NCBI GenBank assembly: GCA_963758555.1
Contig: CAVWVW010000001.1
Span: forward strand, 1-23,718
Origin: CAIUMH01 sp963758555
GTDB taxonomy: Bacteria; Actinomycetota; Acidimicrobiia; Acidimicrobiales; RAAP-2
Direction: 5' to 3'
Length of the DNA: 23,718 nucleotides
Both the position numbers and the translations under genes were made by a program. The notes under the pieces are model-generated. The model saw only the letters and a program-made list of their open reading frames with translations. It searched no databases and had not been told where the DNA came from. Shown in pieces: positions 7,870 to 16,659 of the stretch (its first letter is position 1; the number at the start of each line of letters is the position of its first letter).

Positions 7870-8946
7870 ATGCCCGACCCGATCAAGATCGGCTGGCTCG
7901 GCTCAGCGCTCGATGGACCAGGTGGTGGCTACGACAAGATCCACCGCCTCGCCTTCGACGAAGCCGTCGAGTCTGGCTTGCTCGGCCGACCGTACGAGTT
8001 CGTCTTGCACTCAGAAGACGGCCTGCCCAATGGCTCTGCCAAGAACGCGACCGATGGCTTTCGCTCTCTCGTCGATGAAGGATGCATCGGGGTCGCGGGC
8101 GCCTACAGCTCCGACAACGCCATCACCGTCGCTCCCCTGGCCAACGAGCTCCAAGTTCCCCTCATCAGCTGGGCTGGCACTGAGAGGCTCCAAGGCGACT
8201 ACTGCTTCCGCTTAGGCAACGGCGACGTGGGGGGCGACGCCACACTGGTGGTGGCATGGCTTGCTCGCCAGGGGTACCAACGTGTGGCCGTGCTGAGCGA
8301 GGTGTCACCGAACGGTGAGGAGTACTTTCGCTACTTCCGACAAGAGTGCCGACGACGCGGCATCGCTGTTGCCGCCGTGGAGACCGTGAGTCAGACGCCC
8401 GAGCACCTGGCGGACCACCTCGACAACCTTCGGCAAGTCAACGCTGACGCCCTGGCCTACATGGGCTACGGCGTACTCGCCGCAAGCGGACTCTTGCGAG
8501 AGGCCCTCGACGAGCTCCAGTGGGACCCACCGCGCATCATGGGCACCTCGTTCATGTTCTACCTGATGGGCTTCGACAAGTTCGAGGGCTGGGTCGGCAT
8601 CGACCAGCTCGACCCGAGCAATCCGCTCACCTCCTCGTTCCACGAGCGCTTCGTCGCTCGCTACGCCGAAGACCCGCCGCTCTGGCCCAACGCGATCCCC
8701 GTGCTTGCCTACGACACTGCACGGGTGCTCGTCGAAGGACTCTTTCGCGCGCCCATCCTCTCGGGACCAGGCTTGAAGGCGGGTCTCGAGAGCATCCGCT
8801 TCATGCCCAGCAGCACGGGTGGCGCGCACACCCACATCGCTTGCTCACCCTATGAGCATGGGATGTTCCGTGGTGACTGGCTCCTCTACGGCCGGGTCAA
8901 GGACGGCAAGCTCGAGTTCGAGGGGTTGTTCGAGCCGTGGGAATGA
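7870..8946 (+). CDS. periplasmic-binding-protein-like ligand-binding protein without signal peptide (LivJ/AmiC type)
   Basis: 358 aa type I solute-binding fold of the branched-chain amino acid/amide family (Peripla_BP_6). Seen: the first strand begins at once (IKIGWLGSALDGPGGGYDKIHRLAFDEA), then GVAGAYSSDNAITVAPLANELQVPLISWAGTE for the lobe 1 pocket and VAVLSEVSPNGEEYFRYFRQECRRRGI for the lobe 2 entry. No signal peptide or lipobox precedes it, so it should be cytoplasmic, like the amide sensor AmiC rather than a transporter component. No permease, ATPase or AmiR-like partner is adjacent. The ATG at 7870 has GGAGGAA at 7859-7865. It may sense the substrate or an intermediate of the neighbouring pathway (inference); the ligand is unknown. 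Confidence 0.82.
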   Translation: MPDPIKIGWLGSALDGPGGGYDKIHRLAFDEAVESGLLGRPYEFVLHSEDGLPNGSAKNATDGFRSLVDEGCIGVAGAYSSDNAITVAPLANELQVPLISWAGTERLQGDYCFRLGNGDVGGDATLVVAWLARQGYQRVAVLSEVSPNGEEYFRYFRQECRRRGIAVAAVETVSQTPEHLADHLDNLRQVNADALAYMGYGVLAASGLLREALDELQWDPPRIMGTSFMFYLMGFDKFEGWVGIDQLDPSNPLTSSFHERFVARYAEDPPLWPNAIPVLAYDTARVLVEGLFRAPILSGPGLKAGLESIRFMPSSTGGAHTHIACSPYEHGMFRGDWLLYGRVKDGKLEFEGLFEPWE

Positions 8947-8972
8947 GCCCACCGGCGTCACGCTGCTGCCAC

Positions 8973-9006
8973 GAGGCTGCGCGCCAAGCGCGCGATCGCA
9001 AGCCTC
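8973..9006. terminator. hairpin between convergent genes, possible bidirectional terminator
   Basis: GAGGCT (8973-8978) pairs with AGCCTC (9001-9006), and nested GCGCG (8979-8983) pairs with CGCGC (8989-8993), leaving a 7-base bulge on one side. It is 27 bases past the stop at 8946 and 76 bases past the opposing P450 end. No U-tract. Confidence 0.4.
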
Positions 9007-9081
9007 AGCGAAGGCGGTAGCGGACCGGGACGCGCTTCGGGCCGCCGACGAAGACGGTGCTCATGAACTCAGGCGGGGCGG

Positions 9082-10248
9082 TCAGCTCTGCGTGCTCGAG
9101 GCGCGGAAGAGCTCGTGGAAGAACGCCTGCGTCTCGAGCCGAGCAAGGTGCGTGCCCAGGCAGTAGTGCGACCCGAAGCCGAAGGCCAGGTGCCGGTTGG
9201 GTGCGCGGGTCACGTCAAAGGTGTCAGGGTGGTCGAAGACTGCCTCGTCTCGGTTGGCTGACGCGAAGGACAGCAGCACCGCGCCGCCCTGGGGCACCGT
9301 GACGTCGCCGAAGTGCTGCTCCGCGGTGGCCGTGCGCATGAACTGCTTGACCGGCGAGACGTACCGGAACATCTCCTCCGCCGCCGAGGCGACCAGCGAC
9401 GGGTCGTCTTGGACGAGCTCGAGCTGCTCGGGATGCGCCACGAGGGCGGCAAAGCCACCGCCGATCGCCGAGCTGGTGGTGTCATGGCCTGCAGTGGCGA
9501 TGATCACGTAGTAGCCGACCGCCTCGAGGATCCCGATGGGCTCACCGTCGATGGTCGCGTTGGCGATCACCGACGCCAGGTCATCGCGAGGAGACGCTCG
9601 CCGATCCTCCACGAGGCCCTGGAAGTACTCGAAGAACTCGAGGAGGGCCGAGAGCAGGGAGTCGTCGTCGCCCTCGCGTGCCAGGTCGTCGTCGACGTTG
9701 CCGAACATCTCTTGGGTGAGCTTGAGCATCCGGGGGAAGTCCTCTTCAGGGAGGCCCAAGAGCGACAGGATGATGTAGAGGGGATAGTTGACCGCCACGT
9801 CGACGAAGAAGTCGCACTCCCCCCCGAGCTCCGCCATGTGGTCCACGGACCGCTTGGCCAGCTCAGCGGCTCGATCGGAGAGGCGCGAGATGCTGGTGCG
9901 CTTGAACCAGTCGGCGCTGATGCGGCGATACGCAGTGTGCTCCGGGGCGTCCATCTGCACGAGCGTGCGCACCGGGCTGTCTTCGATCGTCGAGCCCACC
10001 TTCGCCGGCCCCAAGGCAGGTCGGGGTGCGTTGACCCACAGCTCAGGTGCGCGCTCGACCCTGAGCACGTCGTCGTAGCGAGTCAAAGCCCAGAAGGGCA
10101 CATAGCCATTGACGTCGACGTAGGACACAGGAGCGTCACGCCGGAGCAGCGAGCAGGCCTCGTAGAACCGGGGTTCGTCGGCGTAAGCCGAGGGATCGGC
10201 GAAGACCCTGGCCGCCTCCTCGATCAGATGCCCTTGCGCTGTATGCAT
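9082..10248 (-). CDS. cytochrome P450
   Basis: Intact 388-aa soluble P450. Seen: C-helix DAPEHTAYRRISADWF around 100-115, I-helix AGHDTT at 253-258, K-helix EEMFRY (Glu292, Arg295), NRHLAFGFGSHYCLGTHLARLE with the heme-ligand Cys363. The ATG at 10248 follows a GGGGGGAG ribosome binding site; the frame is open 17 codons further upstream but without a good site. It is the last gene of the long minus-strand run, 99 bases after the acyl-CoA ligase, so it probably acts on the same substrate as the beta-oxidation enzymes. It is clearly distinct from the P450 at 4039-5242. No redox partner is present nearby. Confidence 0.93.
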   Translation of the reverse strand: MHTAQGHLIEEAARVFADPSAYADEPRFYEACSLLRRDAPVSYVDVNGYVPFWALTRYDDVLRVERAPELWVNAPRPALGPAKVGSTIEDSPVRTLVQMDAPEHTAYRRISADWFKRTSISRLSDRAAELAKRSVDHMAELGGECDFFVDVAVNYPLYIILSLLGLPEEDFPRMLKLTQEMFGNVDDDLAREGDDDSLLSALLEFFEYFQGLVEDRRASPRDDLASVIANATIDGEPIGILEAVGYYVIIATAGHDTTSSAIGGGFAALVAHPEQLELVQDDPSLVASAAEEMFRYVSPVKQFMRTATAEQHFGDVTVPQGGAVLLSFASANRDEAVFDHPDTFDVTRAPNRHLAFGFGSHYCLGTHLARLETQAFFHELFRASSTQS

Positions 10249-10347
10249 CTCGCTCCCCCCGATGGCTGCAGGCGCATCGTACTGTGAGGGCGATCGCACA
10301 CCACGGGCCGTGGGTGCTCCAAGCGTGCCGCGAGGTGTCCTCGGCTC

Positions 10348-11932
10348 TCAAGGTGACCCGAAGAGCTCCTGTGCTCGCTCGCGCAGCTCGGGCTTGAGCA
10401 CCTTGCCGCTCGGGTTGAGGGGAAGCTCGTCGATCTGCGCCACGAAGCGTGGCACCTTGAAGTTGGCCATGAGCCCACGGCACCAAACCAAGAGCTCCTC
10501 GACCTCGAGCTCCTGACCCTCTCTGAGCACCACGAAGGCGACGCCGACCTCGCCAAGCCGCTCGTCATCGAGCCCAACCACGGCGACCTGGGCGATCTCA
10601 GCTCGTCGCAGGAGGGTGGCCTCCACCTCCGCAGGCGACACGTTGAACCCGCCGACGATGATGATGTCCTTCTTCCGATCCACGATGCGCAGGTAGCCAT
10701 CTGCCCCCAGGTACCCGATGTCCCCTGTGTGGAGCCAGCCCTCATCGTCGATCGCCCTCGCCGTGGCGTCAGGATCGCCGACGTAGCTGCTCATGAGGTT
10801 GAACCCTCGGACCAGGATCTCGCCGGCCTCGCCGGAAGGGGAGCTCGGCTCCTTCGTCGTCGACCACCGCGAGCTCCAAGCCCTCGAGCGGATGACCCAC
10901 CGTGGTCGCGATGGTCTCGATCGAGTCGCTCGTCTCGCAGATCGTTACCGTGCCATGGGTCTCGGTGAGGCCGTAGGCCGTGATCACACTGTCGAGATGG
11001 AGGTCGTGGCGCATACGGGCGATGAGCTCGACCGGCACGACCGCCGCACCCGTGACGGAGAGTCGCAGCGAACCAAGCTCGAAGCTGTCGAAGCGCGGAT
11101 CACCAAGGAGTGCCTGAAAGACCGAGGGAGGTCCGGGCAGGACGGTGATCTGCTCCCGCTCGATGAGCTCGGCGACCGCTTGGGTCTCAAAGACCGGAAA
11201 GGGGACGAGCGTCGCACCTCTGAGGAAGCTCGCCAGCACACCGGACTTGAGCCCTGCGGTGTGGAAGAAGGGATAGATCATCACCATGCGATCGCCCTCC
11301 TCGATGCCAACCCCTCGCGACCACTGGCGGTAGGTCTCGACGCTCGCTCCGTGGCGCAGCACAGCCCCCTTGGGCAACCCGGTGGTGCCCGACGTGAAGA
11401 TGACGTCGCTCGGGTCCTCCGCACGAACTGCATCTTCTCTGGACCTCGCGTCGTCCGAACCCACCAGATCGCCGCGATGGACGAAGTCCTCAAGCGAGAC
11501 GGCCTCCGACCGGACCGCTCCGCTGAAGACCACGACCTCGCGGAGCAGATCCAAACCTCGGCCGCTGCGCAGGAAGCCCAAATAGTCAGCGCCGAGGAAG
11601 TCAGTGACGGTGAAGAGCAACTCAGCACCGGCAGTCTCAAGGACGTCAGCCGCCTCCTCGCCCTTGTAGCGGGTGTTGATCGGGACCAAGATCCCGCCGA
11701 CGCCATAGATAGCAAACGACAAGAGGATCCAGTCGAGGCTGTTCGGCGCCCAGACGGCAACTCGGTCACCCGCCTCGACACCCGAGCCGATGAGCGCACG
11801 CTCGAGCACCTCGACCCGATCCGCAATCTCGCTGAAGCTCATCCTCCGGTCGCCATCAACCACTGCCTCACGTCCGCCGAACGCAGCCGCGGCGGCCCGG
11901 ACGACCTGGGGGATGGTCTCAGGCGATCCCAT
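10348..11932 (-). CDS. acyl-CoA ligase (FadD type, AMP-forming), frameshifted as read
   Basis: ATP-dependent adenylate-forming enzyme that would activate a carboxylic acid to its CoA thioester. Seen: phosphate-binding loop TSGTTGLPKG at 180-189, FFHTAGLKSGVLASFLRGAT, AYGLTETHG, then after a frame change HTGDIGYLGADGYLRIVDRKKD, GGFNVSPAEVE and the C-terminal PSGKVLKPEL with the catalytic Lys. The break is at 10836-10837, where an extra T (TTCC for TCC) explains it; the corrected protein is 527 aa. The block around FFHTAG resembles the FadD3 group that activates steroid-ring propionates, but that is only a resemblance. The ATG at 11932 overlaps the preceding crotonase by 14 bases, with GAGAGG before it. 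Confidence 0.9.
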
Positions 11933-12752
11933 CGCTCGCCTCTCTTGCTACCGGAGCCGTCCAACGAGGCTCTCGTCCCTCCATCGCTGCCAAGGGACCT
12001 TCCACCTGATCGGGATGGCCCCAGAGCGACGTGACGTCGCCCGCGCCCTGCTTGCACGCCTCGGTCAGGCCGAGCTCGAGGGATCGCCAGAGCGCCCGCT
12101 TCGTCGCGGCGAGCGCCGCGGGTGAGTTCTTGGCGATCTTCTCGCCGAGCTGCTGCGCCTCTCGTCGGAGATCCTCAGGAGGATCGACGATCTGGCTGAT
12201 CATCCCGAGCTCATAGGCCCGCTCGACGCTCATGCGCTCGTGACGACCCACCAGCGCCATGCGCATCGCCGGTTCGGCAGCCATCTTGCGCAGGAGCCCG
12301 ATCGACTCGAACGCCACGACCTGGCCCACGGAGACATGGGGCTCGAGGAACGAGGCGTTCGACGAGGCGATGACGATGTCGGCGTCGACCACCCAGTGGA
12401 ACCCTCCGCCGGCACAGATGCCGTTCACCGCCGTGATCACCGGTTTGGTGACGCCCTGGTGCCACGCAGTGAAGTGGAGGTCGAGCTCCTCGAGACCCTC
12501 TCGGTACATGGCCATGCCCTCCTCATCCTCGGCGATCTCTGAGACGTCCACTCCCGTCTGGAAGGCACGCCCCTCCCCCGTGTGGACGATGACGCGCACG
12601 TCGGGGTCAGCCTCGAGCTCGAGCCACGCCACAGCGAACTCGTCGCGCATCTTCGCGTTCATGGCGTTGAGCTGTGCTGGACGGTTGTTGATGAGCCAGC
12701 CCACGGGGCCCTGGCGCTCTACGAGCAGGTGATCGAACTGCGAGTAGCTCAC
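11919..12752 (-). CDS. crotonase (enoyl-CoA hydratase/isomerase superfamily), paralogue A
   Basis: 277-aa crotonase acting on a CoA thioester. Oxyanion-hole regions are present: AFQTGVDV (64-71) and NGICAGGGFHWV (110-121). The two glutamates of classical enoyl-CoA hydratase (GGGxE and PE) are His119 and His139 here, so ordinary hydration is unlikely and an isomerase, hydrolase, lyase or retro-Claisen role should be considered. GTG at 12752 was chosen because a GAGGAG lies just upstream and the fold starts there. Its C-terminal region (ACKQGAGDVTSLWGHPDQVEGPLA) closely matches the crotonase at 13556-14447, implying local duplication. It overlaps the ligase start and follows the third crotonase by 40 bases, in the same operon. 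Confidence 0.9.
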   Translation of the reverse strand: MSYSQFDHLLVERQGPVGWLINNRPAQLNAMNAKMRDEFAVAWLELEADPDVRVIVHTGEGRAFQTGVDVSEIAEDEEGMAMYREGLEELDLHFTAWHQGVTKPVITAVNGICAGGGFHWVVDADIVIASSNASFLEPHVSVGQVVAFESIGLLRKMAAEPAMRMALVGRHERMSVERAYELGMISQIVDPPEDLRREAQQLGEKIAKNSPAALAATKRALWRSLELGLTEACKQGAGDVTSLWGHPDQVEGPLAAMEGREPRWTAPVAREASDGIA

Positions 12753-12792
12753 CGGTCTCCTCTTCGATCCAGTGGGGCCTGAGGGCGTGCCC

Positions 12793-13563
12793 TCACGAGG
12801 ACGCCTTGCGTCGATCGAGCGATGCCTTGATCGCCACGATGCGCTCGCTGAAACCTGGCTGTTCCATCGACCACGCCTGGGCTTCGAGCTCCAGCGCCGA
12901 AGCCTGCTCGAAGTCCGAGAGCTCAAGGCTGCGCCGAAGGGTCTGCTTGGTCCTCTCGATCAGGGCTCGAGGACGGCTCGCGGCCCGGCGGGCCAATGTC
13001 CCTGCTCGCTCTTCGAGCTCGTGGCTTGGGACGCACCGCCACGCCAGTCCCTTCACCGCCGCTTCTTCCCCGTCGAGGGTGTCGCCCAGCAAGATGAGCG
13101 CAGCCGCACCTTGTGGTCCGAGGCGCTCGATGAGCTTGAACAGGCATCCGCCGCCCGGGTGGATGCCCACGTCGAGGAACCGGGGTTCGAAGGTGGCTCC
13201 TGGTGACGTCAGCACGACGTCGCAGGCGAGCGGCAGGTTGATCCCCGCTCCGATGACGGGGCTCCCGACGGCCGCGATCGTGGGAACGGGCGCAGCGACC
13301 AGCGCCTCGAAGCCTCGGTAGGCCTCTTCCAGCGGTGCGTCTCGATGAGCCAGACCATCGAGCGAACCACCCGCACAGAAGACAGGCGGCTCAGCGACGA
13401 GCACCACAGCTCCTGCTCCCGCCTCGACCGACTCTTCGACCAGACGAGCGAGCTGCCGGCTGAGCTCGGTCGTGAGGACGTTGCGCTGCGCAGCGTTGGT
13501 GAGGCGGATCCACGCGACCTCGTGCTCGTCGATTCGCAGCTCGACGAGCTGACGCTCAGTCAT
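12793..13563 (-). CDS. crotonase (enoyl-CoA hydratase/isomerase superfamily), divergent
   Basis: 256-aa crotonase. Oxyanion-hole strands VFCAGGSLDG (61-70) and GSPVIGAGINLPLACDVV (100-117) are present. Hydratase glutamates are replaced by Asn109 and Arg128 (FEPRFLDVG), followed by a typical HPGGG loop. It is much less similar to its neighbours than they are to each other. The ATG at 13563 has GGAGCGGGA upstream and overlaps the stop of the preceding crotonase in ATGACTGA (8 bases), so translation is coupled. The reaction is unknown; possible roles are double-bond isomerisation or thioester hydrolysis of a pathway intermediate. Confidence 0.88.
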   Translation of the reverse strand: MTERQLVELRIDEHEVAWIRLTNAAQRNVLTTELSRQLARLVEESVEAGAGAVVLVAEPPVFCAGGSLDGLAHRDAPLEEAYRGFEALVAAPVPTIAAVGSPVIGAGINLPLACDVVLTSPGATFEPRFLDVGIHPGGGCLFKLIERLGPQGAAALILLGDTLDGEEAAVKGLAWRCVPSHELEERAGTLARRAASRPRALIERTKQTLRRSLELSDFEQASALELEAQAWSMEQPGFSERIVAIKASLDRRKASS

Positions 13564-14447
13564 GTCCCGCTCCTGATGCTGCTCCATTCTCGCCGGCGGC
13601 CCCGCTCGTACCGGCTGCCACCGGCGCCACCCATACGGGATCACGGCGCTCGGAGAACGCCAGAGGGCCCTCGTCCTGGTCTGGATGGCCCCACACCGAC
13701 ACGATGTCGCCGGCGCCCGCCTTGCAGGCGTCGGTCAGACCGAGCTCGAAGGTCCGCCACATCGCACGCTTCGTCGCCGCCATCGCTGCCGGGGAGTTCC
13801 GGGCGATCGTCTCTGCCAGCTCTTGTGCGACCGCGCCTGAGATCCCCCGGAGGATCGACGATCTCGCTCACCAGGCCCAGCTGGTGCGCCCGGGCGACCG
13901 TGAGCCTCTCGTGGCTTCCGAGCAGGGCCATCCGGAAGACCGCCTCGGCTGGGATCTTGCGAGCAAGCGCGATGACCTCGAAGGCCGACACCTGGCCGAG
14001 AGAGACATGGGGATCGAGGAAGCTGGCGTCCGACGAGGCCAGCACCACGTCAGCATCGGCAACGAAGTGCAGCCCACCACCGGCACACGTCCCGTTGATC
14101 GCCGCGATCACAGGCTTGCCGACACGGTTGTGCCATGCCGTGAGTCGAAGCTCCGCATCTCTCGTGCGCCGTGATTGCTCTCGCAACGCTTCTCGGTCGT
14201 GAGCGAGCTCAGCGACGTCGAGCCCACTCTGGAACGTGCCACCTTCACCTGTGTTGACGATCACCCGAACCTTCGGATCAGCGTCGAGGGTCCTCCATGC
14301 CTCTTCAAGCTCGCGCAGCATCGTGGCGTTCATGGCGTTGCCGACCTCGGGACGATTGAAGATGAGCCAGCCGACAGGACCGCGCTTGGCCAGGAGCAGG
14401 GTAGAGAGGCGCTGGACCTCATCGAACTCGGGTGTGGCCTCGCTCAT
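13556..14447 (-). CDS. crotonase (enoyl-CoA hydratase/isomerase superfamily), paralogue B, frameshifted as read
   Basis: Paralogue of the crotonase at 11919-12752. Oxyanion regions TFQSGLDV (71-78) and NGTCAGGGLHFV (118-129) are present; the hydratase glutamates are His127 and His147 (LDPHVSLGQV), exactly as in paralogue A. The frame changes near 13832-13837, where a GC dinucleotide seems lost (GGCGCGG for GGCGCGCGG). After correction the helix AVAQELAETIARNSPAAMAATKRAMW and the C-terminal GHPDQDEGPLAF follow, giving 297 aa. The ATG at 14447 is one base after the acyl-CoA dehydrogenase stop (TGAGATG) with GAGGAGCGG upstream. A short Gly/Ala-rich C-terminal tail is unique to this copy. Confidence 0.87.
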
Positions 14448-14448
14448 C

Positions 14449-15843
14449 TCACCGCTCCTCTTCTTCGTGGCTCTTCTTCGCTCCGCGGCCCGCTTGGTTG
14501 GTGGAGGCATCCCGTGGTGCTTGCCCCCTTCGACTCAGCCGCGTGGCACGTCGTCGCCAAGGCACGCCTCGGTAGGGATCGGCCTCACGAGGGAGGCCGA
14601 GCACTCGTTCGGCCACGATGTTCAGGTTGATCTCCGTGGTACCGCCCTCGATGGTGTTGGCCCGACTTCGAAGCATGCTCTTCACCTCGTAGGGAAGGCC
14701 TTCGGCGTAGCGATCGCTCGGTTCAGCGTGCTGCGGGTCCACAGGTCGCGGCCAGGCGAGCGAGCCTTGACCTAAGAGGTTGGCGGCCATCAGCTGCACA
14801 CGCTGGTTGAGGCTTCCTTGATGGATCTTGCCCACCGAGCTCGCCACGCCGAGGGGCCGACCCGCCTTCGCTCCGGCGCGGACTCGTTGGTTGGTCCAGT
14901 TGCGGATGCGCTCCTCCAGCACCAGCTGGGCGATCTCTTGTCGGATCAGAGGGTCCTCCCAGCCAGGAGACCGACCTTCGGCTGAGTTGGCCTTGGCCAG
15001 AGTGACGAGCCGCTCGGCCCCGCTGCCTCCGACGCGGTCCACGCCTCCAGAACCTGAACCGGAGACCATCTGGCGCTCACCGCTCAGCGTCGCGTTCCCC
15101 ACAGCCCAGCCTTCGTTGATCTCACCAACACGTTGGTCATCGGGGACGAGCGCACCATCCAAGAAGACCTCGTTGAAGTCGATCTCACCCGTGATGTGGC
15201 GCAGCGGGCGGACGTCGACACCTGGCTGGCGCATGTCGATCAAGAAGTAGGTGATGCCTTGGCGCTTGGGGACGCCGGTGTCGGTGCGGGCGAGCAAGAC
15301 CCCGAAGTCGGCGAGGTGAGCCCACGTGTTCCAGACCTTCTGACCAGTGATCACCCAGTTCGCACCGTCTCTGATCGCTCTGGTGGAGAGCGACGCAAGG
15401 TCTGAGCCTGCTCCCGGTTCGCTGAAGAGCTGGCACCACGACTCTTCGTTCCGAACGATCGGTGGCAGGAACCGTCGTCGCTGCTCCTCGGTCCCGAAGG
15501 CGAAGAGCGCGGGGGCGGTGAGGCTGAGGCCCAGAGGGTTGAGCTTTCCTAGGTTGTAGGGCCGCAGCAGAGTCTCGACCTCTCTGGCCTCCTCGGGGGT
15601 CAGACCTGCACCGCCGTACTCCACGGGCCACGTGGGAGCGACGAGACCCGTCGAGGCGAAGGTGGGGTACCACGCCTCATACTCTGCGCGCGAGCGGATC
15701 CTTCGGATCGCCAAGGCCCCGCCTCGATGCGCGGCCTCTTGCCACGGCGCAGGTATGGACGTCTCGATCCACGACCGAACTCTGTCTTCGAGCTCGGCTG
15801 CGTCGAGGCCGGTGCGCACGACGTTCTCTGCTTCCTTCGTCAC
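14449..15843 (-). CDS. acyl-CoA dehydrogenase (FadE type)
   Basis: FAD-dependent dehydrogenase, 464 aa as read, introducing a 2,3-double bond into an acyl-CoA and passing electrons to an electron-transfer flavoprotein. Seen: VAPTWPVEYGGAG (68-80), FAD-binding CQLFSEPGAGSDLASL (137-152), ITGQKVWNTWAHLADFGVLLAR (165-186), and ANTIEGGTTEIN with Glu399 at the usual catalytic-base position. Similarity ends at LGLPREADPYRGVPW; the last 35 or so residues are a charged Arg/Lys/Glu tail not typical of the family, which may be real or caused by a late frame error. The GTG at 15843 overlaps the preceding crotonase stop by one base (TAGTG), with AAGGG upstream. Confidence 0.92.
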   Translation of the reverse strand: MTKEAENVVRTGLDAAELEDRVRSWIETSIPAPWQEAAHRGGALAIRRIRSRAEYEAWYPTFASTGLVAPTWPVEYGGAGLTPEEAREVETLLRPYNLGKLNPLGLSLTAPALFAFGTEEQRRRFLPPIVRNEESWCQLFSEPGAGSDLASLSTRAIRDGANWVITGQKVWNTWAHLADFGVLLARTDTGVPKRQGITYFLIDMRQPGVDVRPLRHITGEIDFNEVFLDGALVPDDQRVGEINEGWAVGNATLSGERQMVSGSGSGGVDRVGGSGAERLVTLAKANSAEGRSPGWEDPLIRQEIAQLVLEERIRNWTNQRVRAGAKAGRPLGVASSVGKIHQGSLNQRVQLMAANLLGQGSLAWPRPVDPQHAEPSDRYAEGLPYEVKSMLRSRANTIEGGTTEINLNIVAERVLGLPREADPYRGVPWRRRATRLSRRGQAPRDASTNQAGRGAKKSHEEEER

Positions 15844-16659
15844 TACCGACCCTTGAACTCAGGTGGTCGACGATCGTTGAAGGCTGACGAGCCCCTCTCG
15901 AAAATCCTCGCTGCGTGACGACAGCTCGAGGGCGAAAGCCTCATTGCGAAGCTGCTCGTCGAGTGAGATTGAGGCTCCAGCGTGCAGCAGCCACTTGGTG
16001 AGACCAAGCGACACGGTGGGCCCGGAGGCGACCTGCTCAACCAGGGCCTGTGCCTCAGCAGCGAGCTCTGCGCTTGGGACGACTCGGTGCGACAAGCTGC
16101 CAGTCGAGTGCCTCGGGTGCCGAAAGCCGCCGGCCGAAGAGGAGGAGCTCCCGCGCTCTCGCCAGGCCCATCGCCGAGGGAGCAGCCAGGTGGCTCCGCT
16201 GTCAGGCGTGAAGCCCCGCGACGCGAAGGGCTCCCAGAACGTGGCATCGCTCGCCGCCACCGTCATGTCTGCCGCCGCCGCGACGTGCAGGCCGAGACCA
16301 GCCACCCATCCCTGCACCGCACAGACGACGGGGACCTGCACGCTGCAGAGCAAGGGGATCAGCCGATGCGCCAGCGAGGGGACTCGCCGTTGGATGGAGC
16401 CGACCTGCGGTCGGACGGTGCTCTCCTCGTTGCGAGCGACGATGTCGGCACCGCCACAGAAGTGCTCACCTTCGCCACTGATCAAGATCGCTCGAACGCG
16501 CTCGTCGCGCCCGGCGGCATCGACCGCGTCGATGAGGCCGACCATCATCTCGTCATCGATGGCGTTGCGAACAGCAGGTCGGCTCAGCCTCAGCTGGAGG
16601 ATTCCTTCCTCCAGCTTGATGCCCAGGCCATCGCTGCCCTCGTAGGGGTCGGGTCTCAT
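15843..16659 (-). CDS. crotonase (enoyl-CoA isomerase-like), three frame breaks as read
   Basis: Crotonase with oxyanion regions HFCGGADI (66-73) and QGWVAGLGLHVAAAADM (116-132). The hydratase glutamates are His125 and Phe145; Asp153 in FTPDSGATWLLPR sits where PaaG/enoyl-CoA isomerases carry a catalytic Asp, so double-bond isomerisation is the better guess. Breaks lie near 16171 (-1), 16090 (+1) and 15891 (+1). Between the first two, another frame gives the expected MGLARARELLLFGRRLSAPE; after the last, the family C-terminus AFNDRRPPEFKGR appears. Total length then equals 272 codons. The ATG at 16659 overlaps the dehydratase stop (ATGA), and TAG at 15843-15845 overlaps the next start. Three indels in 0.3 kb suggest poor local sequence quality. 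Confidence 0.85.

Noticed and set aside
9313..10287. Plus-strand open frame rich in Glu/Arg/Val
   Set aside because: Exact antisense of the intact P450; shadow frame.
10793..12034. Long plus-strand open frame (413 codons)
   Set aside because: Lies antisense to the acyl-CoA ligase whose motifs are unmistakable; composition is typical of a high-GC shadow frame.
11919..12926. Longer version of crotonase A starting at 12926
   Set aside because: The extra 58 residues are Arg/Ser-rich and overlap the preceding crotonase; the GTG at 12752 has a strong ribosome binding site.
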